DNA of 64,000 nt, from NCBI GenBank assembly GCA_038496675.1, contig CM076650.1, forward strand, positions 21,800,919 through 21,864,918, written 5' to 3'. A model generated the notes under the pieces. The model was not told the origin of the DNA, ran no database searches, and saw only the letters and a list, made by a program, of their open reading frames with translations. Below, one piece after another: positions 11,919-24,106 of the stretch (position 1 is the first letter of the stretch; the number at the start of each line of letters is the position of its first letter). A program made the position numbers and the translations under genes. The DNA comes from Rachycentron canadum. Its lineage: Eukaryota > Chordata > Actinopteri > Carangiformes > Rachycentridae.

Positions 11919-13804
11919 TATTATATTATCATTATTTCAGTGATTTTTTTTCAGAAAAGGTAGACCCAGCAAATATTTGGATTTATTCCTCTGTGTATCA
12001 CAATTGTTTATTCGATCAGCTAATTGTTTTAACGTAAGTTAATGGCAAATTCGCAGTGACATGATACCATGAACATGGATGTGATGCATCTTTATATCTT
12101 TCTGCCTCTACTCTCACTCTATTGGCTTTAATTTAGCCTCATTTTCTCCTCCCTTCAAGCCTCTGCTCCTCCAGCCTCCCTCCTCTGTCACCCTCTGCTC
12201 CTCCGTGTCCTCTCTTTAGCGGCTGCGATCCACAGGGTAATGGTGCTTGTCGTCTGGAGTCTGCTCCGTCAATATGTGGCCCCTCTGTCTGGACTCTGTG
12301 GGTCATCCCGGGTTTACACTCTCAGCCACTACTCGCCCATCCACTCAGCCTCACCCTCCTATCAAACGTCCCCCGTCACTGCTAACTCACATTCCTGTCT
12401 GCAACTAAATACATTTGTCATCCAAGCCTCCATTTATAGCCCGTTTTCGTCACTATCGGTCTTACTCCCAAGCTTTGCTGGTTTCTTGATACTGTTCATG
12501 CAACACAAACACACTGTATCATGCCAGAAATTGGAAGTAAACGTAACACAACAATCTGAGACACCTTTCCTTTCTTTTTGGCCTTTTTCTTTTTTTTTTA
12601 TGGAAATATCAAAGTCCCCTAAGATATCACATCAAACAAAGAATCTTGTGCTATGTCTGCAAACTGCAGAACCCACAATAGGACCTTTACTGCCTTGAAG
12701 TAATCACCTGCAAGCCACACGGGGAGAGGAATAAAGCATGCCAGGCACAAAAGGAGAACTCATAACCATTAAAGTCAGTAGAGTAATTGAATGAAAGGTG
12801 AGCTGCTGTTTTAGTGGCTGGGGCGCAGGTATGTGTCCTAACAAGATGGCAGGATGCACGGCTTTTTGGTTGTTACAGTAGGTGTTGCATCATTAGATTT
12901 TAAGAGCTGATTCAGTGTTTGGATTGGGCTTAGTCAAATGTGAAATGGCAAAGGAGGGAATGCTGTCGTTACGGCGGGTAATTTCACACAATGATGGATT
13001 GACAGAAAGCAGAGTTTTACATTCCTCGTCGCATCCTCTCGAGTTTGTGTTTGCGTGGTTGTGTGTGTGTGCATGCACCTCAGTGTGTGAATACTTGGCT
13101 GTTTGTGTTTCCTGTGTTTGACTTTGGCTTTGTGTGCACCGATGTGGCTCGCTGTGTAGGTGAAGACATTCCGCCAGGCATTTCTATCAGCCGCTAAATG
13201 CTTATCTTCGCAGCCCATATAAACACAATTGCACATCAGTATGCAAGAAAGGACCGCTGTGGTGGGAAAGTGGCACAGTTATAAAATAGGAAAGATCCAT
13301 GTACGTGCACAAGCATATGTGTCTGTGTGCGTTTCTCAGCATGGGCGTAGAGAGCAGGTTGTCAGCCACTGTGGCATATGGTGTGCACCCAGGTGATGAG
13401 CCAGTCTCCAGTACAGGCCCTTTTTTGTGTGTGTGTGTGTGTTTCACTCTGATGACCATCTGTGCCCTGCTCTTCAAAGCAGCCCTTTCTGCAAAGCCCC
13501 ATAGACAAATGAATTATTAAACTGCTTTTCCAGGTGACACCCTAACCATTTGTTACCTCCTCTCCGGCGGGGCAGACAGAGACTTGAGGAAACAATCACT
13601 CAGTCCTTGCCCATACCCTCCCACCTGATCCCCTATAATCTCCATGTGCCCCTCTCTGGTCCACTTTCTTGTTCACGCATACTCATCTTTGACGTCCTCT
13701 CGTAAACGTAGCACTCCTTCGCCTCCATTGTCTGCTTATTTGATGTCCCTCTGTCCTTATTACCCCACTGCTTTTCCTCTCAAATGACTCCATGCTTAAT
13801 TTGG
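11919..13804. other. Unique DNA with small GT tracts, no gene seen
   Basis: The longest ORF of the window lies here (12,240-12,698, 152 codons). It is Ser/Pro/Leu-rich with no domain, and its start lies in ordinary sequence. A (GT)n tract occurs at 13,427-13,442. Nothing else can be supported. Confidence 0.55.
13427..13442. repeat. (GT)n microsatellite
   Basis: Eight GT units after a run of six T. Confidence 0.85.

Positions 13805-13844
<40 letters not shown>
13805..13844. repeat. (CT)n microsatellite
   Basis: About twenty CT units with one G interruption. It is a long purine/pyrimidine strand-biased tract and may adopt triplex structure. Confidence 0.9.
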
Positions 13845-13847
<3 letters not shown>

Positions 13848-13859
13848 CTCTCTCTGTCC

Positions 13860-14040
13860 AAAAAAAGTCAATCTTTCTCCCAGCTCCAGCCTCAGGGACT
13901 GTGACCGCTTGAGGAATCCAATAAGGTTGATTAAGTGATGACAGTATAATTACAGCGATGGCACAGGCGCAATCAATCTCTTGTTTCCTGAATAGGATAA
14001 ATGAGCCGACCTGGGTCATCATCATATGGGAGATAACTTC
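13860..14040. promoter_or_regulatory. Candidate conserved non-coding block
   Basis: Repeat-free stretch with a TAATTA homeodomain-type core at 13,947-13,952 and other AT-rich words among mixed-composition sequence. It resembles fish-vertebrate conserved non-coding elements in texture only. No alignment was possible. Confidence 0.18.
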
Positions 14041-16936
14041 CATCTGCGCACACTCAAATGTAGGCTGAGAGACTGTGTGAAAGAATCAAATGTTAAGAAA
14101 GACGTGGCCTTTTTTTCAATAAATGTTCTTGAACGTTCTTGTGTACAACTACAATGTACAACTTCAGAAAAAAGAAAAAAAAAATCAATGAAAAGAATTC
14201 TTGCTTACCTCTTCATCACTGAACTGGATGGACTCAGCTGACAAAAGTGAACCAGAAGCCTTAACAGCAGGGACATCTTTCAACAAGTGCACTGTAATCT
14301 CTATTAAACAGAGAAGGTTGGGAGAATATAAACACCCGTGTGTTGGTGAAGCTGTACAACCTGTAAAGGTGAATTCTTTGTACTCTCGTTCTTCACGAGC
14401 ATGATCTCTCGAAGCAGTGGGAGATGCCACACAATGCCGTTCATCTTTACCTGAACCTTGAAAAAACACTCGTGCTTCTCAGCCTATAAAAGTGCGTGGG
14501 AGCACAGCACGTGGAAGCTCAGAGAAGTAGTTTAATGCATATATCTGTCAGGCTGGAATACCACCAAGTCACACTGATTTTGACTTCTTAATGAGACATC
14601 AGCACAGAAGGTCCCTTCCCTAGATTTCTTTATGAGGCTCAAAATCGAAAAACTCTACAAAATAGCTAAGATGTGCTTTTGAGTTTTTTTTATTTAATTT
14701 TTTTTTTATTTTAAAAGAAATAATCGTGACAATATATTCAAATATACTTAACCACACCTCTCCAAACAGTGTGAAGCACTACTTGTCGATGGCTGTTTGT
14801 TTGGGAGACTGTAAAAATGTTTCAATCTTCTGCCTGGCCTGGTTGAAATGCAGTTCTTCAGTTCTCCAGGCCTCTGGCCCTCTGCGGGTCATGACACTCT
14901 GCTTCACAGTATCATGATTATACACACTGCACTTGAAGATTGTTCTGTGCCCCTAAGAAGAAGGAAAAAAAAAAAAAAAAACGAACAAAGTGCTTCCTGC
15001 CTGTTGTTGTCTTGTCCCGATCACTTGCAGCGAAACCTCCATCAGGCCTCTTTTCGGCAACCTTCACCGGTGTCATTGAATAGCACGGCAAACTGAGTCA
15101 CGCTGCAGCACTGTAAACAGAGAAATTTCACTGGCGAGCATCGGTAACGGGGGGCTGCACGATAGGCAGATATTGTGCTCACGATACGCCGTCTCAGTCG
15201 GAGTGGCTGCCTTTAATTTTCACTGAAAAGTCTTTAAAAGTAAAATGACATGAAATATTTCCATGGAGACAGCCTTATTGAAAGGACTGTGCTCGTATTA
15301 TAGACGAATGCTGACTGCATAATGCAAAGTCCTCACAATGCGAACACTTGCATTGTGCAACAGCCACCAGTATATACAATGGGAGCAAAGAAAAGATGAG
15401 CCCATAAACGAACTGTAAGCGGAAGCGTACGCACCAGGAAGCGCTGCGGAAAGCCGATCACATTCGAGACCCCATTTACAGCTGATATCAACATAGCATT
15501 ACATCTGGAGATGGTCTGGGTCGCGCTGTGAGTGGATCTGTAAGATTCTTATTTGAGATGTTAAAGTCCCCCCCCCACACACACACTCCGCCCCTGACTC
15601 CCTCTCTACCGACTGTCCCTTCATCCTTTGCCTTTGTTTGTAAAGTTAGGTGAGTTTATACGGGAGTGTTCCTTCGGAAGATTTACTATGGCCTGCTGAG
15701 ACGAGCAATGTGAGAGTCACTGTGACTGACAGGGGAAGCTAATATACTGGTACTAGAAAGCTTTCCCACGCTGGCACTGATCACCTTCTTACAGAATAAG
15801 TAATGTATGCCTACTTGGCAATGATACTGAAAAACTGGCCCAAGGATGCCTTTGGCTATGTGATACTTGCCTCGCACTTTCCCTGAAGAATACTCTGCAT
15901 AGTTTCCTCGGTACATGCCATATTTGTTGACGAGTCTGCCAAGTCCATCAGCTCTGTTAATTTAATTTGAATATATATGAACAGAATCAAGATAATGACA
16001 CGACTAATTGACGCCGTGTGTAAATGCAAAGGCTTGTAATGCTGTCTTTATCCATCGGAGGTCTTAATACCAGGTGTAAATAAGGGATCACAGTCACAAA
16101 TGGAGAGACGGTGGCAGCAAGAGAAAGCGGCATATAGTGACATAATGATGAAAGGATTCCCCCCCACCTGCCTGACATCCAAGTCATTTGCTTATCCTGC
16201 CTGATGAAGGCTCCCTGCTCCCTAACACAGATCAGCTAAGGCAAATTAACAGTTGCAGTGCTTCAGCTCCTGAAACGAAAAGCAAGTGGGTAGAAAATGG
16301 AGAACCTTCTTAAACAAGTTTGATTCTTGGCGGATATTTATGTAGCCCCTTCTTGATCTTAACTTAACAAGCCCAGACTGAAGAATCTTTTTCCTCCTGT
16401 TTCTTTCTGTTGCAATATGCGCTGTCTTGTTTTCCCGCTGAAGTCTAGTAGCAGGTGGCTTGGCATCTGGTCAGCATACTCATAACCGCCAACAAAGCTC
16501 ATCTCATCACTTCATCTTTCCGGTCCTATGGTCATCATTAGCAAGTGTTTGCAGATATGGTAATTTTGCTTGTGCATTTCATTGATAGCCCCTAATGAAA
16601 TTTCTTTGTGACCTCCGCAGATAGAAAAACAGGAGCTCTGAATAAAATCAGCGATATATACATGTGAGGTTGAGATCAACATGAGACCTGCTCCGTCATT
16701 TTGAGGCCCATAAACACATTTTGGATCTGTAGAGGGGAAGTTCTTAGCTTTATGATGATAAAATAATCCTTCTTTTAGTCAGCCTGGTAGCCTACGAGTA
16801 ACTTGCATCCAATAGAAAGGCAGTAGATAGCACAGTAGATCAGGCCCAGAACGACAGTCGACGGCAATCCCATTTCTGCCGCGCTCTCACCATCATTCCT
16901 TCAGTGTCAAGTCATTCAGGAGGTTTTTCACCAGGA
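14041..16936. other. Unique DNA, no gene seen
   Basis: A/T runs occur near 14,690 and 14,966-14,981. At about 15,149 GGGCTGCACGATAGGC and a later GATATTGTG resemble the end of a hAT-type fish repeat, but the match is too short to call. No coding evidence. Confidence 0.5.
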
Positions 16937-17150
16937 GCCAAATTATCCACAGAGGTCTTCTCTCTCTAACAAACGGACCAGGCGACACTCTCCAGCGACG
17001 TCTCGGAGTGGCTGGAAACAGACTGCTACTCGTTCCATGGTAACATATGAACCAGAATTTTGCCCCGATTTTTTAATGGCAGCCAAATTATCGGCAGAGG
17101 TCCCCTCCTCCCCATAACCAGCGGATGTGACCTGAGCTGCCAAAACATTG
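16937..17150 (+). repeat. Duplicated fish repeat motif
   Basis: A 21-nt word starting GCCAAATTATC and ending CAGAGGTC occurs at 16,937-16,957 and again at 17,082-17,102 with two differences. Each copy is followed by CT-rich sequence and then AACAAACGGACC or ATAACCAGCGGATG. I recall similar text as a dispersed repeat in perch-like fishes. It may be a diverged tandem duplication of one element or two insertions. Confidence 0.45.
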
Positions 17151-18031
17151 GCTTTTTTTTTTTTTTCCCTCTGATGATTTTGCTATCCAGATGTCTGACT
17201 AAAATCCCTCATTCGGTACATTATGTCCTTAAAAATGTCCAAGCAGTAAGAAGTGTACGTTTAAAGATGTGGTTTAAAAACCGGTTTAAAGTCCATTTTG
17301 AGCTTCTGGCAGGGGGACCGCAACGCTGCTGCTATTTTCAACTACAAATTTCATGATGTCGACGTTGGTCGGTGTTTCATGGGACCATCAAATGAATGGC
17401 TTTTACATGTGAATATCTTCAAAACCTGATCACCGATGAGAATAGTTCAGTTTAAAATTAAAAACCCTCTCTGCACTTTAAAAGGGTCAGGTGAGCTGGG
17501 TGTTTGACACGGGAGCAGAGAGTACCTTTCATCTTAAAAGACTTAACTCATTGAGACTCTCCCACTCCTTTGAAGGGAAATTAACCAGAGTTAAAAAGGC
17601 TTTTGTCAAGCCAGACAATCAAAGAATTAATGGCAGCTTGGTGAATATTTTAATATCTACAAAGAAACTGGATCTGCCATCTGTTTCATTTTACAAGATA
17701 GTGAATAATGACCGTGAAAATCCATATTTCAACAACAGGATGATTTTGGTTCTAACGGGGGATTCTCACAGCAGATAATATGGCTTCCTGTATCAAGAGA
17801 TTTCCAAAAGTAACTTGAAAAAGAGATGGGAAAAAAAAAAATTACGACACATTCTGTTATTTTGGGCTGATATCAAAGCAGCACCAGACATGAAACATAT
17901 CACACAATTTGTTCCTCATCCTGCTATGGTTCAACACATGCACGCACACATGCTCAAACGTACACTTACTCGCTCATCAGATTTCATGTTCGCTCGATTC
18001 CTCATTTACTTACTATGTCTCGCTCTCTCCC

Positions 18032-18074
18032 CTGTCTGTCTGTCTGTCTCTCTGTCTCTCTCTCTCTCTCTCTC
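18032..18074. repeat. (CTGT)n/(CT)n compound microsatellite
   Basis: CTGT units pass into a pure CT array. A Ser/Leu-rich chance ORF reads through it. Confidence 0.9.
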
Positions 18075-18444
18075 ACCGCTTCACCAAGCCTTTGAAACAT
18101 CTGTCAATATTGACTTTATTTATTTAATTGACATGGCTCGTGCTGACACCGGGACCTTGCATAAACAATGACGCAACGCTTTGGAAACTCCTCGCGATGA
18201 ACAGAAGAGGGGAGGGTAATGAAAGAGAGGAGCACTCGTTCCTCGCTCCTACCCTCCTCCCTTGTCAGTCCATTGGGAGGAGAAGCTTAAGTACTTTGGA
18301 GCTGGAGTGTCTGTCTTTCACACATCAAACGATTTGTTTTATCCGGTTCATATTCTCCCCTTCAGACCCCGCATAGCCTGATAGGGCTTTGATGATGAAA
18401 CGTAGAGGACATCCATGCATTATATCTGAATTGGCATGCACAAA

Positions 18445-18484
18445 GGTGTGTGCGTACGTGTGTGTGCGCACACGTGTGTGCTTG

Positions 18485-18516
<32 letters not shown>
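18445..18516. repeat. Long alternating GT/GC tract, Z-DNA prone
   Basis: Nearly continuous purine-pyrimidine alternation over about 70 bp. It includes the palindromic core GTGTGCGCACAC, an adjoining CACACGTGTG, and a (GT)n array at 18,486-18,514. Such sequence favours Z-DNA. It is probably just an expanded microsatellite. Confidence 0.85.
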
Positions 18517-18517
<1 letters not shown>

Positions 18518-18676
18518 TTCCACTACAACAATGTAATTTCAGAAGAGCTGGCTGCTCAGACAGCGATGCCAACAGCCCACCTCCCTCTCACCACCTGTGC
18601 TGCCCCGAGAACTGGTGTCATCCTTCACTTCTCTCTCCTTCTCATTCACCTGCTGTATCCCAGACTCCAGGCTTCT

Positions 18677-18709
18677 CCCTCTCTCTCTCTTTCTCTCTGT
18701 CTCTCTCTC
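18677..18709. repeat. (CT)n microsatellite, imperfect
   Basis: Imperfect CT array followed by CACACTC. Confidence 0.85.
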
Positions 18710-20109
18710 ACACACTCTTCCCACATTATTAAAATAAAAGCGATGAAATAAAAAAGTAATTAAGAGCAGAAAGGATTTCTTGAACACCTATAACGGGCTT
18801 TTGCAGAGCACAAAGTATCAAAAGGAAGCCAGGGACGAATCAAGGGAAAGATGAGAGAAAGCCTTTGCTCACACAAATGTACTGGGAGCGTTACATATTC
18901 TGATTGGCCAGTGAACCCAGTCCCAGCACACACGTTCACGACACTACGATGAAAGATTTTGCCCATGTGAAATGGTAAAATAAAAAAAAGAAAATCAATA
19001 GGTGGTGGTCGATATTAATACCGTAGCACGATAGCGCAAATAATTCAATGCAGGAAATAGTGAATGGACACGGTTGCTCATCAGCATGTTTATACTGGAG
19101 GCTTTTCAAAGGGCTTTTTCACAGGTGCTGTCCGGGCTCTTTGAATATGTTTGAATATTCATTTATAGACTAAAGGTGAGAACGTTCTCGGTTGGTGTTT
19201 TATTTTATTTCAGTTTCCAGCAAAAATAGCGTGATATTCTAGGTTATTAAATAAATGTCAACGGATGCTCTAGACTGCTTTTTTTTTTTTTTTCCGTACA
19301 CAAAAACATGAGAAAGCCATGCTACATGTGAAAACAGGCTAATTTTGTTTAGCCACGTTGGATACTAAAAGTAGTTCAGTAAAGATAAGCCAGCTAACTA
19401 GCTCTGCTGCCTAATGTTACTTCATTTAGTAAATGAATATCTATGCAGGTTCGCCAGTTTAGCACTTCAAGGCAGGCTATATTATCATCTCTCTATCAAC
19501 GCTTTTGTTACCCATGTTATGCAACTTTTATTTTTTATTATTTTGAGATGAATTATTCGATCAGTCGCTTCATTAGCTTGGTGGTGAGCATCTGTTACAC
19601 ACCAATCACACAAACATTTGTACAATTGTTGTTTATGGCAGGTCAGTCGTGTTGCCAGCTTATCTTTTCATTTGAGATCAAGCGACTTTGATGTGTTTTA
19701 CTTAGTGCTTACAATTCCTCACAGTTTGCATCACAGATTCTTTTGATGTCAAAGTAAATAGCAATACGCTGAACCAGATTAAAATGATCTTGTATTCGAA
19801 AAAATGAAAATGAAAAATATTATAATTATGAATTAAATAAATAATTAAATATTATAATTATCTTTTTTATGCGGGGCTGACGCTGCCTGGGCTATGATGC
19901 AGCTGACGTGTTGTTTTACATAAATGCTTGCTAGCCTAGCAGCATTAACACTACAAACACCCATAATGCAACACAGTAAAAAATGTGCTGATGTGAAACT
20001 GTCATGAATTAATACATAATTAGCCAATGCTGACATATAGGGTTGTCTTTAATTTAAATGCACCTCTTCAGCATGGGTAAATTAATTAATGTAAATTCAA
20101 GTTGGCTCA
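18710..20109. other. AT-rich DNA, no gene seen
   Basis: Unique AT-rich sequence with a T run at about 19,280 and a low-complexity AATTATTA region at 19,810-19,862. Nothing else can be supported. Confidence 0.55.
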
Positions 20110-20128
20110 TTTTTTTTTTTTTTTTTTT
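20110..20128. repeat. Poly(T) tract followed by CAG
   Basis: Nineteen T bases then CAG form an accidental splice-acceptor look-alike just before a protein-like frame. Confidence 0.85.
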
Positions 20129-20130
20129 CA

Positions 20131-20251
20131 GTGTAACCCTCTTCAAAACGGTGGGAAACGAGCAATGGAGAAGATGTGTTTGGAAAAAGGCAAGGTTGGT
20201 GATTTGCCGGAGAAAAAGAAATCATCCTCTGTTATTTGGAAACTATATAAG
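20131..20251 (+). pseudogene. Possible hAT-type BED-finger fragment (weak)
   Basis: After the T tract and CAG, an open frame ends with lysine-rich sequence and SSSVIWKLYK. That ending resembles the Ser-x-x-Trp start of BED zinc fingers found in hAT transposases. The frame then runs directly into a hAT-like terminal sequence at 20,252. No Cys/His zinc ligands are present, so at best this is a truncated remnant. It may equally be chance. Confidence 0.15.
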
Positions 20252-20565
20252 AGGTGTAACGATTCATTGGCTACATTGATGTATCGATTTATATTCCTAT
20301 ATTTGCGTGTATAGATTGATACGGACGTATATCGATGATTATTTACAATTCAATATTGTTCTTGTTTCGGAACAATGGAAAATGACATGTATCGTATGGT
20401 AAAAACATATTGTTACACTCATCATTGTTGCATTTTAATGTCCATGAAGTGTTTCTGGTGAATTTTCACTGCTGCTACACTCATTTCTAATAAAGTGTGA
20501 ATCCACAGGCATGTACCATATTGCTATCGAGGGATGAAACTCGTCCATACAGTGCAACCCTATAA
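20250..20565 (+). mobile_element. hAT-like non-autonomous element fragment
   Basis: GAGGTGTAACGATTCATTGG and the following ATTGATGTATCGATTTAT, ATCGATGATT and TTGTTTCGGAACAATGG match my memory of a fish hAT-type repeat that begins GGTGTAACGAT and is full of ATCGAT words. A partial inverted match, ATTGTTACACTC, lies at 20,409-20,420. No target-site duplication was found, so the right border is uncertain. Confidence 0.5.
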
Positions 20566-20844
20566 CGTACAATACATAGCACATGAAATATCATTTTTTA
20601 CCTTTGAGCACCTTATGTATTAAACTTCTGACCCCAGGTTACATCTACATTTATACAAGATGTGGTCAAAACCTATTACATGGCTGAGCCTATGGTCAAA
20701 TCCTGATTTTTATAACTGCAACATTGTCTGTCTTTAATTTAAACCTTTGGTGGTTTGGTCAAAGACTGTGCTTCGATTTTGGCAGTATTCACTTAAAAAA
20801 GTGATCGATGAGTGAAAAAGACACAGACTATCTTTATTTTTTTA

Positions 20845-20980
20845 GTTATTTTTTGAGGCTACTGTCATAGTATGATAGAGATTGGAAAATAGAGAGAGTG
20901 TGGGTATGACATGCAGCAAAGGGCCACAGGCTGGATTCAACCCAGACCAACATGGCAAATCCGCCTTGAGACAGACTATC
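20845..20980 (-). mobile_element. tRNA-derived SINE, minus strand
   Basis: Read on the minus strand, this has a Pol III B-box-like TGGGTTGAATCCAGCC (20,929-20,944). It continues TGTGGCCCTTTGCTGCATGT, a CT-rich stretch and an A-rich tail with AATAAA. This order is the widespread fish tRNA-SINE design. The A-box region is degraded. The copy is old and non-coding. Seen: the motifs and their order. Known: SINE architecture. Inferred: family. Confidence 0.78.
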
Positions 20981-20984
20981 TTTC

Positions 20985-23900
20985 TTATTTTCTCTCTCAC
21001 ACAGAGCAGAGCTTCTGTCTGACGTCCACAATAGTTTAGCCTTTATTTACTTCCAACTTCAGATCATAAGACTTTTATTCGAGGCGGGTCTTTATGTCTT
21101 ACTCTCTCGGTTTGATATGTAAAGTCGGGCTGCGGTGTTATGTGTTAATACAAACTCAACACTGAGTGTAATTGTTTTCAAATTTAAAGCCCTCCAGTAT
21201 TTCAGGGTACACTTTTATTGCTGCAGTGAGCGTGTTGTCTCATTTCCTGTTGCTGGCGTGTCTGTTGTTTATATGCTACTCAGATCTGCCACTCTTTAGT
21301 AGTTATGGATGAGTTGTCTCCCTCCCTCGTACTCTCTCCACTCAGTGTGTCAGATGATTCTCAGTTATTCCTCTGCCTCCTTGAGTAATAATGATACATG
21401 TCATTAAAGTAGTTTATTTGCCATAATGGACGTGAGGCTCAGTGCATAGGAAGGGCTCCTCTGCTTGCTAAGTAGCCGGTAAACCAGAGCAGTTTGGTAG
21501 ACTGCCTGTAACAAGAGGTGTAGCCGTGTTACCAGGTTTCTACCCAAGTTTATTCTTCACTGACTCAGTTAATCTCTCCCCACCTGCACTTTGCCCGTCT
21601 GCATTTTCATCATCAAGGTGGGCACATGTGAAACAATCCATTTTACAGTTAGTGTGATGAAGCGGCCTGTAGCCGATTATATTCTGAGACGAACTGAGGA
21701 GAAGAAGTAGGTGGAGGCTGTTGGAGAGGAGAGCCAATGCGAGGTCCCTACTCAGACGGGACTGATGACTGATGGGAGAGACCAACTGAAGAAGGAAAAA
21801 GCACATTTTTGTGTGCGCCGGGGTTGCGGTGTGGGGACCGTGCTGTGGTGTTTTTGTGTTGTGGATAATGTGGCTTGTCCAGTGAAGCAACTCTAAACTT
21901 GTTTCCACGTCAGTACAGTTGACCCTAAACTTTGACCTGAACGGCCACGAGATGAACACAGCCTGCAGTGGCCGATGCATCGTCCAAAACACCTGAACCC
22001 CTCCCCACTTTCCTCTCAGTGGTTAGGTGGGAGTAATCGCTCGACAGAGGAGAATGACACCTCGACATTGCTACCGAGAAACTCTTGGTCAAAGGGTGCT
22101 ACCAGATAGTGTGCTGGTGTGGCCAACTGTCTGTGGTATTGCTGTCGCATTCATTTCTAAATGAATGTGCCATTTCACTTTAATCCCACATTTTTATCCA
22201 AATTTAGCTTTTTCCAAATAAACTCTACCCATACTGCCTCTATCCACGCACAGTTTTTAAGGTTATATTTATATAAACTAAGAAATTAGTGATTGAACAG
22301 ACATGCGGCTGTCTGTTGGTCATGTTACGCAATGTTTACCTTTTAAAAAAAAGGAAAATGGCCTCATCGAGCTGCCTCACACTAGTTACGAGCAAATTAC
22401 TAGAGTCAACAACAGCAGTGGGGTAGTTTTTAAAAGTGGCACTCAAGCATTTTCGGATTGCATTTTCATTAAGTCGGAGTACTAACCAAAGACAGACGAT
22501 GATAAAAAAAAAAAAAAAAAAAAGGCCAAGATTTTGAAAGCCTTTGGTTCAAACCCTGTAACACTAGAAATCATTCAATGTGAGTCTTTCATTAGACTAT
22601 TCACTAAGATTAGAGTAGCCTTCAGAATCCAAAGTAACCTTAATGACACAATCAATCCTGAGCCATCAGGGTTATTTTAAACACTTTAAACAGCTCACTC
22701 TACAGTCAGGTGAGACAGTGTAGAAATCCAGTAAACTGATCCCCATGTCTCTGTGGAGTGCCCCTCTCGTAATATGCAGAATTTCTATGTAATAAGCGTA
22801 AAGATGTGTTTAAAAACTGTTTTGGCAAAGTCAGTGTCAACTGAATCCGATGTCGGCGTCACTTTCGAATATAACTGTTGTAACTGTTGGACTTGGTTGC
22901 GTTCTGCTCCCTATGAACATCACAGGCCACAACTTCATCAATAAATCTAATGAGCGCAATTAATTTTTGATGTTCTCCTCGTTGAGCTCTGTGTCACAGT
23001 GCTTGTTAGGAGTCGGTGCGACAGTGTTGGTTTAAAACTGCTCCTAGACCCTAAGAGCGCAATCAATCCAGAGCCCTCCTCTGGGAATGGTTTTAATCCA
23101 GCCAGGGAAATGGCGGCCCTTGTCTGGCACTGGAAATACCAGCTCATATGTCTCAAAGCTATCACTGTATGAGACACTACATCATGACCATGAGTCAGAC
23201 TCTAACTAAACCTGCATGGCCTGAAGCCACTACATGTGTCACCGCAGCGGGCTGGAAATATCACAGCACTATACCCTTGCCACCGCTGTACTTTGGCATG
23301 ACAAAGAGCCAGTGTTCTGGACGTGCACAAAATCGCAAAACGTCTGTAGCTAGTCACATCATGGCATTACACTTCCTCACCTACACATCCCCTCCTACGA
23401 CCACATCCTTCCATCCCTGTTTCTGTCAAAAGCCCATGATCAAATGCACTTGCCTGGATTTATATAGTTCCATTGTGCATCGGCGACGTTTCCATCCCAC
23501 CCCTCCTCCGCTCTCCTCCCATGCTCTCTATCCCTAACACCATTCCTCTGTCACCATGCATCTCTCTCACCGTGAGTTGTCAGGTGAACATATGCATTTT
23601 TCTACAAGATGCAGTGATATACTCTCAGCTGTTTGAAAATGGCATTTGGCAGTGCAGTGAGCACACCGGTTCTCTCCCAGTCATTGTGTTGATTGATTTA
23701 CCCTTTGTGTCAGAGATTGTGTGATAGATGGTCAAGCTGAACAGCCGCAGCATCTCCCCCTGTCACTGTAACAGCATAAAAAATAATTTCATTTGTCAGA
23801 CTCAGCTCTTAAAAAAAAAAAAAAAATTCCAATTTATAAATGCACAGCACATGAACAAAATGCAGAATTTAATTAAGATTTCTCAGATTGAAAATCATTT

Positions 23901-24106
23901 TCCTAGATCTAATATAAAATGAGATAATGTTTTTGTCTTTTTGTTCCTTTTTTTAGTAGAATTGTTATGCAGACAACATTGGCATGAAGAATGGAAATTA
24001 GATGAAGGGAGTTCATGTTCAGTGGAGGGTTTTATCAATCTGCACAGCAGTCTGAGTGCAAGCCTGTTTTAAAGACAGCCACCCTGATCGGTGATTAAAA
24101 GGCAAA
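20985..24106. other. Unique DNA, no gene seen
   Basis: Unique sequence with A runs at 22,504-22,524 and 23,811-23,826. A 150-codon minus-strand ORF at 21,540-21,992 and a 129-codon ORF at 23,148-23,537 show no domain. Nothing else can be supported. Confidence 0.55.
22504..22524. repeat. Poly(A) tract
   Basis: Twenty-one A bases, with no retroposon body recognised beside it. Confidence 0.9.

Noticed and set aside
12240..12698. 152-codon ORF, the longest in the window
   Set aside because: Ser/Pro/Leu-rich with no recognisable domain and no splice context. This length is expected by chance in 64 kb.
15140..15200. hAT-like terminus GGGCTGCACGATAGGC
   Set aside because: Too short, with no partner terminus or target-site duplication.
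21540..21992. 150-codon minus-strand ORF
   Set aside because: No domain, overlaps a plus-strand ORF, and composition follows the local DNA.
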